Shown here piece after piece: positions 12,132 to 25,450 of a stretch of 64,000 nt of DNA. This DNA is from Eopsaltria australis (taxonomy: Eukaryota; Chordata; Aves; Passeriformes; Petroicidae). The stretch covers positions 7,313,001 to 7,377,000 of the forward strand of contig JAVTVJ010000033.1 of the NCBI GenBank assembly GCA_034509425.1, in the 5' to 3' direction. The position numbers and the translations under genes are program-made. A model generated the notes under the pieces. It did not search any database. It was not told the DNA's origin and saw nothing but the letters and a program-made list of their open reading frames with translations. The stretch's first letter is position 1. Every line of letters starts with the position of its first letter.

Positions 12132-15100
12132 CTGGCAATGAAAGAACATCCACTTCATTACAGACAGGCTACTCATGAACCCCTTAAAATTATTATTTAT
12201 TAAAGTCTTCGAATATGAGAAGAACTCATTAAAGCACTTTTCAGAAGAACAGGACATGCCATTTGTCATAGCTTCATACAGGACAGGGTTAATATTTTAC
12301 AGTAGCTGGGAGGGAAGTATGTCCAAATCCTAATGTTATTTGATACTATCTCATGTCACTTGCCAGGGGCAGGAGTGAGGGACACTCTCTCTCTCTGGTC
12401 AGGGAGAAAGTGTGGCAGGTGAAATGGACCAGTCCTTTTTGACTTACTGTATAAACCATTTCTCTGTCTTATACCTTTTGTTATTAATATTGTTGCTGCT
12501 ACTGTTCTCTTTCCTATCTCAATGGTGTTTCCAGTAAATTATTCTTATCTCAACTTGGGATTTTACCATTTGTGCTTCCAGTTCTCAACTCCACCTTGAA
12601 AAGGGCAGGGAAGTGATCAAACAGTGCCTGATTCAGAAGAGTCTTGGTGGGGACATTGCATTGTTCTGTAGTATTGTTTCTAAACCACAACACCATTCAA
12701 TTGAAATGTTCTAGTACTGTATATTATCCATGAAAAAGCACTCAGTTAGAACATGCAAAAATTGAAATACCAAGGGCAAAGGCAACATAATTGCATTAAA
12801 AACATGAAGCTATACATCTGTGTGTGTATATGTGCGGCCATGGAGATGCCTTAAAAGTTAGCCTTTCTTTATAAATGTTTCATGTGTTCTCAGGTATAAA
12901 ATATGGCTCTAACATACATAGGTTAATACACAAGAAAAAATTATGTGCACTGGTTTTGATCTTTGAATTTCATTAACACCTAAAATTAAAAAGTCATTTG
13001 ATTATTTTCTTGCTATAGATGCAAAACTAAATCAATAAGGAGTATATTTTCTATTTCTTACCACAATATGTAAAATTTTGATAACATATTACCACTTCTA
13101 AAACACTAATGGATAAAAAAAAAAATCACTCATCTTTTAAACCAAAGATCTAATATTTCAATCATGTTTCCTTTGAAGAAAACTATCTCTAAAAAAAATG
13201 CTGTGGTTCTTGACCTTCACACTAAGTTGTTTCTAAACTACCAGAATTCTATAGTGTATTTCTGTTTTAAAAAATCCTTTCTTTATGTATAAAGACAATA
13301 TTTTTCGATTTCTTTGCTCAAAACCATACTAAGTTCAAACTCAATTTCTCCTCCTAATAAAAAATTCTTTCGAAATGTCTAAAGAAAGCGAATGCAGCCA
13401 GAGTAATCGAAATAAATCCACTAAAGGTATAATTTTCTAGGTATAAATTACAAATGCTGGATTATTCTCAGAATAGCTAATTTTAAAAATACCTTGTAAG
13501 ACACTTTTTGTGCACCTTTTTAGAATGTTTAGCCAACACTCAATGCTATAATAGTGCCGAATAGAATCCAATTTTCTAGCATTCAAAAGAGCAATTAAAA
13601 TCAAGTTAACCTCATACTTTATATTTTATTCTTAATATTTCTGCACGCTACCTTCTTAGTACAGATCATATTAGCCTTCAAGATTTTAACAGTGGTCTTT
13701 CTATTGTGTTTACAGACATCATTTCAAGTAATCTATCTGGGAAAGAACAATGGTTACACTAATTCATAAAGGGTTAATTCATTTTTCAATTTATCTTCTT
13801 GTACAGGGAGGCACCAATTAGTACAATGATCTGCCTTAGTAATGAGGTTAATATTTCACCAGCTCATTGGACAGTAAAATTAAATTTTCATTTTTCTTCC
13901 TGAACAATTACAAAGGTTAACAAAATGAAAGTTAACTGTGAAGTACCCATTCTGGGTGGAATTTTCCTGGCTGTGACTAGAATTGGAGTCAGAATAAAAT
14001 TTAGATGCTGGTCCATGGCCTATGCAGGAGACACAGTAACTTGAAACAAATAATTTCACCCATAATGGTTCAATTTAAGTTTAAAGGGCAGAAGAAAAAT
14101 AAAATAGTCATGCACTTCACTAGCTGAGAGCAGTGATTAACATGTACTAAACCCCAGAACATATACCTACACAGTTTATTAAAACAAAATGACAGATATA
14201 CAATCATGTAGGAGAAAACTACCAGAAATCTCTTTGTCCCTACTGCTTTCAAGTAGGATGAATAATAAAATGCTTGGTTATATTCCCACCATTATTAAAG
14301 ACAATATATAAAGCATTCTTTCAGACTTTAACTATAACCTTATTTAAGTCCTTGTGAATTTCACATTAAAACAGACTACATTTTACAATTTTATTTTATA
14401 ATTTGCAGATTTAAACTTACTTGCCTGAAATGTGTATCACAGTCTTTTCCTACAACAAATATAATGAGAATTTTCATATATGAAAAATGTGTTGGTTTCT
14501 TTACCAGACAATAAGACAGACTTGAGGCTATTCCTTTAGGGAATTTAGTTAATATTCTAAATCCTATTTGCTAACAGAAGCTGGAAGCTAATTGAATATT
14601 CTCATTTTGTCTAGAGTTCTGACAGATCTTATACCTCAATGTATTCTTCAAAGAGCAGATAACTCAATCTTCCATTGTCATCTTAGGTTACTGCATGATG
14701 CTCTGATAGATATCAAATGTTATTTATTGTTGAGGCAATATGAAACTTCAGTCTGACATACACTTAATTGTAAATGCAATTTTATCTACGTTCAAAATAT
14801 CCAGTATAAGCTTGGTAATAAAGTTGTTGCAATCCCATATGACAAGTGTCTGCTGTCTGCTCTGACAAAATGAAGTAAAGGTTACGTGTATTCAAAATGA
14901 CAACAGATATCTCTGTGTCTCACAGTTTTCAGCTAGGTCAAGGAGCATAAAAACTAGTACATCAAAGTGCACATTTAAGAGAGCTGTTTCAAGGAGATAA
15001 AAACCTCATCAAAACTAAGATTACTGGATCCTCTTTCTAGCCACCAGGTGCTTGTTGACATTTTCTGACAGATTAATAAATTGATTCCGCTATTTATTAT

Positions 15101-16162
15101 CATCAATACTAAGTCAGTCTATCTCAATTCTAATGCTAGGTCACTTGAGCAGTAGAACATGTGGAAATATAAGACTGCACATATATATATATACATCTAC
15201 ACAAATGTATGCAAACACAAGGCAGATTCAGAAATGATAAAAAGCAGTGATGAAATGTATGGAACACCATAAAAATGCAAACCCATATTTGTTAAAGTCA
15301 TGTCAAAAACGAAGTTCTAAATTCACTCCATTAATTTTGCATGATTTTTTTTTAATAGGAACAAAATTAATCCTGCATAAACATTTGAAAACCTATTAAA
15401 CTGAAGACATTTTAAAAATAAGGATTTTAACATTGGGATTACTTCCAAGCAATGTATTTTAAATTGCATACTGTACCACTCATTGATGAAACACCAATTG
15501 AGTGTTGACTCCTTTTCGGAATAAGAATTATAGATAATTGAACTTAAGGGAGTCAGTTGCTCTGTTACATCTTCCAATACTGAATCTTACTGTCAATGGT
15601 TAATGATTCCTAACTACCAAGAAAGATATGCAGTATTGTATTTCACAATATAAATTATAAAAATAAAAGTTCTAAAGTGCTCCAAAATTCATATTTGTAG
15701 AAAATTACGTTAAAATATTAAATCTGTTTAACAAAACATTTCTATTTCTTACTTTTTGTGAAGTAGCTTAAAAAAGTTTTGCTTTTTTACTGAGACTCAT
15801 ACATACTGTTGTAAAAAACCAACAATAATAATTAATAAGGTGATTTGCATCACTATTTTCAATAAATCAGAAAAGTTATTTGTGAACCAAAGAGTCTACC
15901 ATATCAGATTAGACATTCTGATTAAGGCATTTCTTCAAGCTGTAAATGCTGTTATGAATTTAAGTGACAAGATGAGAAATTAAACCCATTCCTCGTGCTT
16001 GACATTTACCAAAGCTCTTTAAAACCAGTTTTGAAATGCTTTCAATGCAAATTTCTTCCTTGGAAGAAAAAAAATAATAAAATCTTTATTGCATGGAGTT
16101 ACAGTCTAGGCGACAACTGAGTGAAAACAGAGAACCAGAAATGCACCAGGTCTCAGGCTTAC
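12132..16162 (-). other. NBEA: Intron between exons E and F (4,031 bp)
   Basis: A GT-AG intron on the minus strand. It is AT-rich with no recognisable gene or full transposon. It has a short TA run near 15.18 kb. The stretches around 13.8-13.95 kb and 15.9-16.02 kb look low in repeats and rich in TTAA/ATTA cores, but nothing in them can be identified from sequence alone. Confidence 0.88.
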
Positions 16163-16271
16163 CTCAAACTCAGCGTGCTTGTGGACATCTTCAGCTCTTT
16201 GTCGGTTTAAAATAAATTCTGCTTCATTTGCAACACGCACTATATGGTCTTTCATTGCATGACACAATAAT
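16163..16271 (-). CDS. NBEA: Neurobeachin internal exon E, 109 nt
   Basis: The acceptor is CTTATTTTAG and the donor is GAG plus GTAAGC. The first A completes the Arg codon from exon D; 36 codons follow and end on a codon boundary. The peptide begins [20 protein letters not shown] and ends with [11 protein letters not shown]. It is rich in charged residues with helical spacing, as expected for the region leading to the PH-BEACH module. It is in an intact frame with no substitutions that look damaging. Confidence 0.94.
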
Positions 16272-17728
16272 CTAAAATAAGAAAAATCAAAATCAGCCTT
16301 TTTATTTGATGTATTTCAGGTAAAATATTTCAGCAGATTTACTTAGAATGGAAAATCAATGAAAGTTCTGTAATTAAATTTTCAAATCAGTTGCAATTAA
16401 AAAATAATTTTATCCAAATTTTTCTGCATTGTGAAAGCACAAAGAAATCATATTTAATGGAAAAAACTTTTCCGTTTATTATTGAAGGGAAAAACTTCTT
16501 TATGGAAGAATATATTTTGAGGATGTTTTTAAAAGCAGTCTCAATATGAATGCTGCACAGTAATTTAAAAAATCAGGACAACTGCTTAAACTCTTATTTA
16601 TAACATTAAAAACATTAAGTAGAAGTATTCCAATTTCAGTCTTAAAAAGTCATTACCGAAGATTTAAAATTTTATTAAAATTGCAAAATAATATCAAAAT
16701 CTTTCACATAATTTTTCAAGCACTAGAGTGAAACGTGCATCACGTTTCCAAGTTTTCAAGGTATCAGAAATAGACAAATCTTACTTAAGAAGAAGGAAAA
16801 AACAGATTAAGAGTGAACTGAGACTGAGGATGTCAGTCAGACACATTAACTTAAGACTTCTGCAAAGACCACAAAATACCATGAGGTGCATAATAAAGTT
16901 GCAGCATGAACAACACTGTGCTGTTAAAAATGCTTCCATCTTTTTGGGCAGCAAGAATGGAACCAACTGCTTTCTTGTCCCTACAGTCCATATCTAGGGT
17001 TGGCCATTCCATTAAAAATTACTGTGCTCTTCTTATCAGCAGGGAGGAAATATCTTTCAGGATGCAATGATCTGACAGGTCTGTTTAGGATCAGGAAGAG
17101 CTGTTTCTTTGTCTGTGTAAGTGGAACATGGTCTGGGATTTTCCTTCTTGCAGCATCAGGGAAGGAATTTCAGAGTTTCTTGTATTAAGACTGTGCAATT
17201 TCTAGCAAATTCAACCCTAAGTTGGTGTTTGGTATTAGATGCACCACAAGTAAAATTCATTATTATTAGAAATGAAAGTCATGATTACTAGACCTTACAC
17301 CTTAAAGATGGAAAGATCTGAACTCTATTCTTGTCTCCTTTGCTGCGTTCTACCATCTGTGAAGGAAGGAAACCGCTAACCTTGAGCTAATATTTAATGT
17401 GTGCATGGCAAGGGAAACCATAAATGTTAGGGCCTCTGTTTTAGAGATAAAGACAAAAATACTTGGATCAAGGCTTCACAGTGGATATTTATGCTTTTAA
17501 TAACCCTTTTTATTATATCTAATCCTTTGCTATTTTTAAACCAAAAAGTTCTTTCCAAATTATAAGCTGAAAAACTAAAGTTGTCTACACTGTAGTCTTC
17601 AAAATTTAGCTTTATTTTTTAATGTACTCTGCTGGAAGATATGCTTCACTGTTTTATTACTGTTAAGTGTTTTATTGTTAAGAGGTAAGTCTAGGACTGT
17701 CCTGAGATATGGATTAGGAATGAACATT

Positions 17729-18036
17729 AGTGGATGTCAAGAGGATGGTGACAGACCCTTCAGTGGTGCCCAGAAACAAGACAAAGGGCAATGGGGCACA
17801 AAGTGAAACACAGGAAGCTCCAGCTGAATATGAGGAAAAATGTCTTTACTTTGTGGGTGACAGAGCTCTGCAACGGGGTGCCCAGAGAGGTTGTGGAGTC
17901 TTGTGCCCTGGAGAAATTCAAAAGCCATCTGGACACAACCCTGTGCAACCTTCTCTAGTTGAACCTGCTTTAGCAGGGGGCTGGGCTAGACAATCTCCAG
18001 AGGTCCCTTCCAACCCCAGCCACTCTGTGGTTCATG
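17729..18036 (+). mobile_element. CR1 LINE 3' end, second subfamily type (truncated)
   Basis: It matches another CR1 3' end type: TTCAGTGGTGCCCAGAAACA, GGGCAATGGGGCACAAAGTG, a GAAACACAGGAAGCTCCAGC segment, GGTGCCCAGAGAGGTTGTGG, and finally CAGAGGTCCCTTCCAACCCC followed by a worn terminal octamer (CACTCTGTGG). Its wording differs from the copy at 9.1 kb, so they are probably different subfamilies. It is 5'-truncated, antisense to NBEA, and has no coding capacity. ORFs over it on both strands are shadows of the repeat. Confidence 0.9.
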
Positions 18037-18984
18037 ACATAAACAAGCTTCTCTAAAATGACAAAATGCTAGAATGGAGTGCTTAATATCTCTAATGAAA
18101 TTTTGCATCACAGGTTTTCCTGAAATTTTACATATATATAACAATCTGGAAGCTAGGATTTCAAAACTGAACACACAGATTTCCAGTGTCTACTAACTGC
18201 ACATCACTTCCTGAATGAATGAACTATGGAATAAATGGAGCACAGTGCAAATGGTCCAGCTGTGGTCCAGACAAGAATTCTACTTGGCTTCAGGTGAAGT
18301 CAATAGGTTTCTTAGACATTCCCTACCACCAAGAATTTGGCGAGAAAAGGTGAAGACTAACTTCACATGGGTTTATTATTTGGGAGATCTAGGTTTTATA
18401 CCTCAACACACCCCACCCTCCCAAAAAAACCCAACCAAAAATCTAAGTGGCCTCTGTGTGTGAAAAATTATAAATAAATACCACATTAATCTTGGTTGTA
18501 TTTATCTATAGTAAGAAGTGTTCACATTCTCTGTTCCCATTTATGCACCTAAAAGGATGGACCTTCAAATGGATCCTCTGAGAATGCTAATTTGCACAAG
18601 TTACAAATAAATCTCTTGCCAATACACAGAGAAATGTCTGTCTGATTTACAGAAAATGAAATCTTCTATAGACATGCAGCAATAGATTCAAAACAAGTGG
18701 CTGAAATTGGTAGTGATCCCAGTTGTACCTTTTGTTTATTATTGAAAGTCTTATCCATGAGAGGTCTCAGTATTATTTCAACTGTGTCTTGTTAGTTGCT
18801 TCATGCAGTCTCATGTATCTACCACTGATTGTGACTTCTTCAATAAGAAGATGAAAAACTGCTTGTATGATCATTAACAAATTAAGGTTATCACAAAAGT
18901 GACACCACAGTCTATTAAAACTGTATAATCAATTAAATAATGTGGTATCAATGTGTGGTAATAAGGGACATATTGTGATTCACT

Positions 18985-19014
18985 TACCTTAGGTGCTTGT
19001 ACGCACCTAAGGTA
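18985..19014. repeat. Perfect 12-bp hairpin, 6-nt loop
   Basis: The arm TACCTTAGGTGC (18985-18996) is followed by the loop TTGTAC and the exact reverse complement GCACCTAAGGTA (19003-19014). No transposon end or RNA gene is recognised around it. Confidence 0.92.
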
Positions 19015-21110
19015 GAACTTCAAAGACTAGGCAAACCATGTTTTTCCACCTAGAAGACCATCAATAATCATGCTAGTCCTAAAATCACTTGACAGAAAGG
19101 CAGTCTTAGAGGAAAGGAAGTGTGAAAATCCCAGGCATCATTTAAAAATCTTGCGTAGCTACAAAAGAAGCCTTGACCTGGATGTTTTCGCTTGCAAGTG
19201 CAAGAATATAGGGTTGAAAACACAAGCATAATAAATTAAGGCAGTTAAATGTGTCATCACTGAGAGGCAGCAGGACTGGGGAAGCAATGTCTTACAGAGG
19301 TTTTTGCAAAGGTATTTGCTTCTGTGCTTGCTCTACTTGTTAACGGAAACTTACTTTTTGAATTTTAAAAACCCCTATTAAAAATAATTTTTGATATTGA
19401 TTTTCAGTTCTAACTGAAAGCTACCATGTATTCTCAAACTACATTCCTATTAAGTAAAAGACGGCAAAACTGTTTATTGGATTAAATCATAGCCAGCTAA
19501 CTCTGAATCTCAGATTCATATAGACACAGCAATACTTAGTGGTTCATACTCGATGAACAAGCATGATAATGTTGTCATCCTTTGAATGCTAACCGATTTA
19601 TCTTAATCCTGATTAATTCAACCATATGCACAGCATAACATTAAAAAAAAGAATCCTCCAACTTTTTGGCTTGAGAAAAAGTGCCTACCATTTCTTTTGG
19701 ATTCTCAAATAAAATAAAAAAAAAAAGAAATTATTCAGAAAGAATCCCAAATTAGGAGAAATCTTACCCTCAGTAGTATCAAGGGCTTCCAATAAATAAA
19801 AAAAGAAATTAAATCTCCCTTCATACACCACAGGTAAGAAAAAAGAACAAGGATCTCTAGGTCAGTAAATTTATTCCTTCATTGCAACAGGCAGCTACAT
19901 GATTTAAAATCTTTCATAAAACTGCCCTTAGCTTATTAAAGGCATTTTCATGAAATCTACTTCATGAAACGTGTCTCCAGTGTATGAAAATATGATTGAG
20001 ATATTTGCCTCCCACACAGCTATGGAAAGATCTCTGAAGCTTAAAACACTTTTACTTTCAAATACAAATGTATTCTTCAGCAGTTTTTACCATCTCATTT
20101 TAAACAAACCTTGGTCTTAGGTTTACACAACTCTTCCTTCTGATGATCTTCTGATACTCCAGGTCTTCCTATTTCTTGTGCTAAGTAAACTAGATTTCTG
20201 ACTTTTCTCGTATGGCAAAACAGTTTGTAAGAGGAGTTTTACTAATACCATAATTTGATTCTACTTTTTTTCTGCAAGTGCATAGCCAAAATGTCAGCAG
20301 TATGCTAGACAGATTCTACTCACTATTTACATAGTAACATTAATGCTGCCGTATTTCAATGGAAATACCTTTTCTGATGCAATTCTAGAATCCTGTTTCC
20401 CTTTTTCTTAGCCCAATATTCTATGATTTTGCACAAGAAAATTTCAGTAATAGATTGGTCTTTTACCTCCTCAGATAATTCCAAAAGATGCAGTCTCTAG
20501 TACATATTTTCAAGAATATGAACTCCATGTACTGTTACATTAAAAAATATTTATGTAGTACATTACACTGTGTCACATCTATTTTAATGCAGGTTTGAAA
20601 ACCACCAAATATATCCTGATTGATATTTCTGTCATCTGCCCAACTAGGTTTCCCATCCACAGATTTTACAGAGCATTTCCTTTTTGGGGAAAAAGTCTAT
20701 TCTCTGTATCTTTCCCTTACCATCATCCTGTACTGGAGTGACCAAGCCCAGTAAGAAGGACCTTGAGGCATAAGAATGCATATATACCTGCTATACAAAG
20801 GGATGACCTAAAATTTGAGTGCTATACTCTCTTTTGGAAAGAAAATGTGTTCTTCAGTGAGATCTTCTTATCATGGTGACTGAGCAAATCATTGTTCTCA
20901 CCCTTGTAAATCCTCGCCCTGTTTCAGCAAGCACCACCCTCAACAGACCTAGTAGCTACATTAATGTTGAGACAGTGAGGAATCAGGCCTTCTGGTCATA
21001 CTTATAAATTTCTATATAAGTACTACTTACAAAGGGCTAAGGAGTTTAATGAGAAGTTTCACCACAGGCTTGCTGTACTTTTTATACTCATTTCCAGAAA
21101 TTCATCATTT

Positions 21111-21131
21111 AAAAAAAAAAAAAAAAAAAAA
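21111..21131. repeat. Homopolymer A run (21)
   Basis: An uninterrupted run of 21 A on the plus strand (poly-T on the NBEA strand). No adjacent retrogene is recognised; simple slippage is enough to explain it. Confidence 0.9.
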
Positions 21132-22487
21132 GAGCCTTGAGCAAAAAAAGTTAAAAAACCAACCTTGAAAAATATTAACTTTATCCTTTGTGGCCATTTC
21201 TTCAGTTGCACCACTGAAACTCCTACCAGAATTGAAGAAAATTTTGCTTGCCAGATGGGCTGATCTCAACCAAGAACTGATGACCAGCAAAAATCTGATC
21301 TCCTATTTGTGTGGCAATCCTTACCGCATAAGGTAGAGATTAAACATGATTTGCTAACTTATGGTTTCTCTTCACTCAGACAAGCTTGACTTGTATTAAT
21401 GCCCACAAACTTACAAACCACCGATAAAGTTCCTTTACTAGGGAACAGGTTTGGTTTGGTTTTAGACTGAATCACAAGTAAGGAATCCATGAACAAAGCA
21501 GTCTGAAATCACTTGTGCCTCAAATCCTTCTACAGAGAAATTAGTTTTCTGTTCAGATAGCTGCAGAGTTTTCAGCTGAAGATATGGAAAAAAACTCTAA
21601 TTAAAATAAACTGGTACTTCATAATAAGCGTGACAGGGCTTACATATCTGTAGGAATAAATGATGGGGTCTCCTTAACCTAAAAATGGAAGAATCTCAGA
21701 CTTATGAGTGACACCAGACTTGAGAGCAAGCTTCAGGACATGACTCATAAATATGAGTTATTTGTAAATATTGTTTGAGAGTAGGTAAGAAGTTATTTAA
21801 AATCCATTTATCTAGCTTTCCACAATTCTGTCCTCAGCAAAGTTACTTTAGAATTCTAGAGTGCTTACAGGTTAAAGGAAGTTGTGAAAAAGTATGTGTA
21901 AGCAACCAGAAGTCCCTGTTTTACAAACATGGGAGTTTAAAAGGGCTGGATTGTAGAGTACCACATTGCATGAAGTCATTAAGGTAAATAACCAGTGTCT
22001 GGGAGAACATTTTTAGAGTTTTGGAAATAGAGATAGTGATACAACTATACACAAACCGTATTTGAAACCTGTAAAAACATTAAATGCTTGCAACACATCT
22101 AGATGTGGATTGGGTGACTATTTGTACACTTATAAGAACTGAAGAATGAAAATTCTTATTTCATTAAGTATTCTAACCTGGCTATGCTACCCTGCAGACA
22201 GTTGTTCCTGGTAATAAGCTCACACAGAGAGAAAGGGCTCATACCATATAGGCTGCTAAATAAAACAATTGAGATTACATTATCCAGTCTTTCCCTCATC
22301 TGAAAAAAACTAAAAACCCAGATCATTCCCAAACAGCAATTTTCAAAATAGATTACCAAATGAGCATTTGTTATAATTTAGCTAAGGTCTTGCTTCCTCT
22401 ACTCTTTCCTGAAGTTCTTCCAACTCACATGTCCAGGGAAACACATGTTTCTCTGACTTACTTTCATCATATGCCCACAGCTTTCTT

Positions 22488-22516
22488 TAAAAACAAAACA
22501 AAACAAAACAAAAACC
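22488..22516. repeat. AAAAC pentamer repeat
   Basis: A short tandem run of about five AAAAC units on the plus strand, with no wider element recognised. Confidence 0.85.
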
Positions 22517-23424
22517 AGCAACCTGGAAATGTGCCATGTTTTCATCAAACAGTTGTTTTGACAATTATTACTCTTAATGACACTTAAAAGAAATGAAACC
22601 TATCATTGCACTTGGCATTTCCAATAGGATTCTTAAACTAGTCTAACTTGAATAGTTTGAAGTTCCACCAGATGCAGTACTGCTATGAATACTTCAAAAG
22701 TAAATTGCTATAAACTTTGGAAAGTAATGTCTAAAACAGAGGTCTCATGTCTTGCAAGAGAGCAATGATGAAGAATTCCCTAGAGAAAAGATTGAAATTA
22801 TAGCATGCAAACACTCGCCATTGAACTACAACATAACCACATTGACAGGACAAATTTCATGGAGGGTAACTATAATTGTTTCAGAAATGTCACAGAAGCT
22901 GTAACAGATTCAATGAAACTCAGAGATGACTACAAAGAATCTGTTCCACTCCCCATGAAGATTTTCTATTTTGCAGAAGAATTTTCTAAATCAAGAGGGA
23001 TCTGTCTCTTTGAAATAACGACTACCCAGTAAACGTCCATGACCAGCAGTTACAACTGAGAAGGCCTTTATCTCAGAATCAGCCTCTGCTTTGAGATATG
23101 ACCCAATCAGGCAATGCTAGAAGGGGAAAGGATACCAAAAAACCTCTGAGGTCTGTAGGTGTACTGACCCCACAAGTACACAGATCGTTACCATAACAAG
23201 GTACACTTTGTCTAACACAAACTACTAGTCTGGAGGTAGGACAAGGAAAGCCATAGTAAGGAATATGAGATTATGAAGAAGAACATCTGAACAAGGGACT
23301 AAAGCTCACTCTTTAGCTGGAGTAGAAATACAGACATTCAGTGCCCACTTTTACAGAAGTATCTATGGCAGGAATTCTCTACTAAAGGAAGATGACATCT
23401 AGGTTTGTACACTCTCTTTTTCCA

Positions 23425-24300
23425 TCAGAGCTCTATGATAATTTGTTTTGGTGGCTGAACCACTCTCTTGCTATATTTACATTTTTTCCTGTTCCTGCAC
23501 TTGGGTAATGCTGTACTTAAAAGTCTGACACCTTTTAGAGCCACCTTGACATACACATTTGCCTCCCATGGGATGCTACTGACCAGTTTCCTGAATAAGC
23601 TAAAATTTGCACTCATGGAGTTTGTATTCTGCTACTCTTAACCCTCATTTCCCTCAGGGCCTTGAACACCACTGTTTCATGGCAACTACAGCCAAAGATG
23701 CCATTAATTAACCACATTCAAAAATAATTCTTGCTTGCTGGTAAATAGCAGATCCAGCTGTGTGTCATTCTTAGCTGTCTCATCCTGTATCAAGAAGTCA
23801 TCCCCAGCACTCTCCAGTAATTGTCTTCCCTGCATGCATCCCACCTTTTTGCCCTTCCAGAGGTTGTCAGGAAGGTTAAAGACCCTCATGCGAAAAGGGT
23901 TCGTGATCCAGATACTTCTTCAAGGTGTTTAAAGAATACTTCTTCCTTGCCCTCACTCTGAATGAGTGGTCTGTAACACCACCATGACTCTCCTCTGGAC
24001 TCTCCTCTCATCCTGTCCTGCAAGCTATCAACCAGACTATCTTCCATTCCACTGAAGAACTTAAAAAATCTGAACTGCCTCTTCACAGAGAAGGCAAAAC
24101 TTCCTCTTGCTTTCTCTGGCTATGGTTTCCAAGGAAATTTTCTATTGCAGCACTTCTGTCACGCAGTGCAGGCTGTCCCACCAAATGTTATTAATTCATT
24201 CCAATGATGTCACAGTTTTGTGACTGCATGTGGAGTAACTTCTACTCCTAGTTGTCCAAGATTTATGCATTTGTATACATATTTACTTGAGGTGGGTGCT
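23425..24300 (-). pseudogene. Decayed CR1 LINE ORF2 endonuclease fragment
   Basis: Minus-strand translations in shifting frames resemble the CR1 ORF2 endonuclease region. Around 24086-23886 there is a WWCYRPLIQSEGKEEVFFKH stretch, like the family's CYRPP...EEVDEAFF...LEEASRSQ. At 23889-23704 a MRVFNLPDNLWKGKKVGCMQ stretch (family GDFNxPDICW) is followed by QLLESAGDDFLIQDETAKND and then a LDLLFTSKQEL match to LDLLxTNKEGL. At 23616-23425 ANFSLFRKLVSSIPWEANVY resembles the linker after the endonuclease. The upstream end near 24.3 kb is vague. The copy is broken by stops and frameshifts and has no reverse transcriptase part that I can see. It reads in the same direction as NBEA. This is recognition from memory of the family. 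Confidence 0.78.
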
Positions 24301-25159
24301 CTTATCTCTTGTTTTTGTCATGGAGTACCCTTTTCCTTTTGACCTCATCCATCACTACTCCACTGAAATGTGGGCTGTAGTCTCCCTCACATATCATTCC
24401 TAAAGAATACTTTTCATGTCTCCTTTCACAGCCAACATTGCAGATGCATCCAGCTCTAAAATTATGAAGCCTGTGTACACCCCAATGTAAATCTGAAATC
24501 CTAATTAAGCTGCTGTCAGTGAAGCTCTTGATGTGTGATACCGACAACATCACACATTCATAGCAGGAGACTGATTAAATAGAAGCATAAAGTTCAAGAT
24601 CATAACCAGGATGTCACTAAATCTTTCAGGTGTATTACATACCTTGAAAGAATTAATTTAAATCTACAGTCAGATCTCTTGTTACACTAAAAGCTGTTAC
24701 AACAGTCCTATTTTTAGAAAGCTGTATCAATGTTTCTAGATTGAATTCCAAAAATACATGTTATTCAGATCTGCCTATAAAAACAGCATCTATAGCAAAA
24801 AAAACCAGAAATGGAGTTTTAAAACAACCAATTTAAAATGAAAATGCGGTTCATTAAAGTAACAAAAATATAGATGTAATTGCTTAAACTACAACTGAAT
24901 GGAAATATTTTATTGAAGAACATTTCCAATACATTCAAAGATCCAAAAGGCATTTGAATTATTTCAAGGAAAAATAACAAAAGTTAGGTACTCACAAATT
25001 CACCTTATAGTATCCATATATTAAAATATGGATGTCTAACTGAAGATATTAAAACTGTGGTCCTCCGCATTACATCTAAATATTTTCATCCACATTCAAA
25101 CGAAAAATCTTTCTCAAAACTTTTGATTTATTACCAGGTCTCTCAAAATCTTACCCAGA

Positions 25160-25450
25160 AAGTCCTTCAAAATATTCTTAGTCTTCATTTTGCTTTTAAT
25201 AATTTAAAATTCAATCATTATTGCACAGCGATTATATGCAATTTTACATCCCATTAACCCTGCTTTGTTTTAATTATAAAGATCCTTTGTTAGATTCCTT
25301 TAAATGATCCAGTTTATAATTTCAGGTTATCCTAGGGAGCACTTTAATTCAGCTGCACATTCATCAACTGTTTATGTCCTGTTAATTGTTGACAACTGCA
25401 CAATTGCATTCTCTAGCTATGATTGATGAATTGCATTCACAAGTTTAGCT
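25160..25450. promoter_or_regulatory. Candidate intronic regulatory block
   Basis: An unrepeated AT-rich block with TGCACAGCGATTATATGCAA, TCCTTTGTTAGATTCC (SOX-like core), CCTGTTAATTGTTGACAACT and ATGATTGATGAATTGC. The mixture of factor-like cores resembles conserved non-coding elements, but no evidence beyond motif density is available. Confidence 0.27.
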
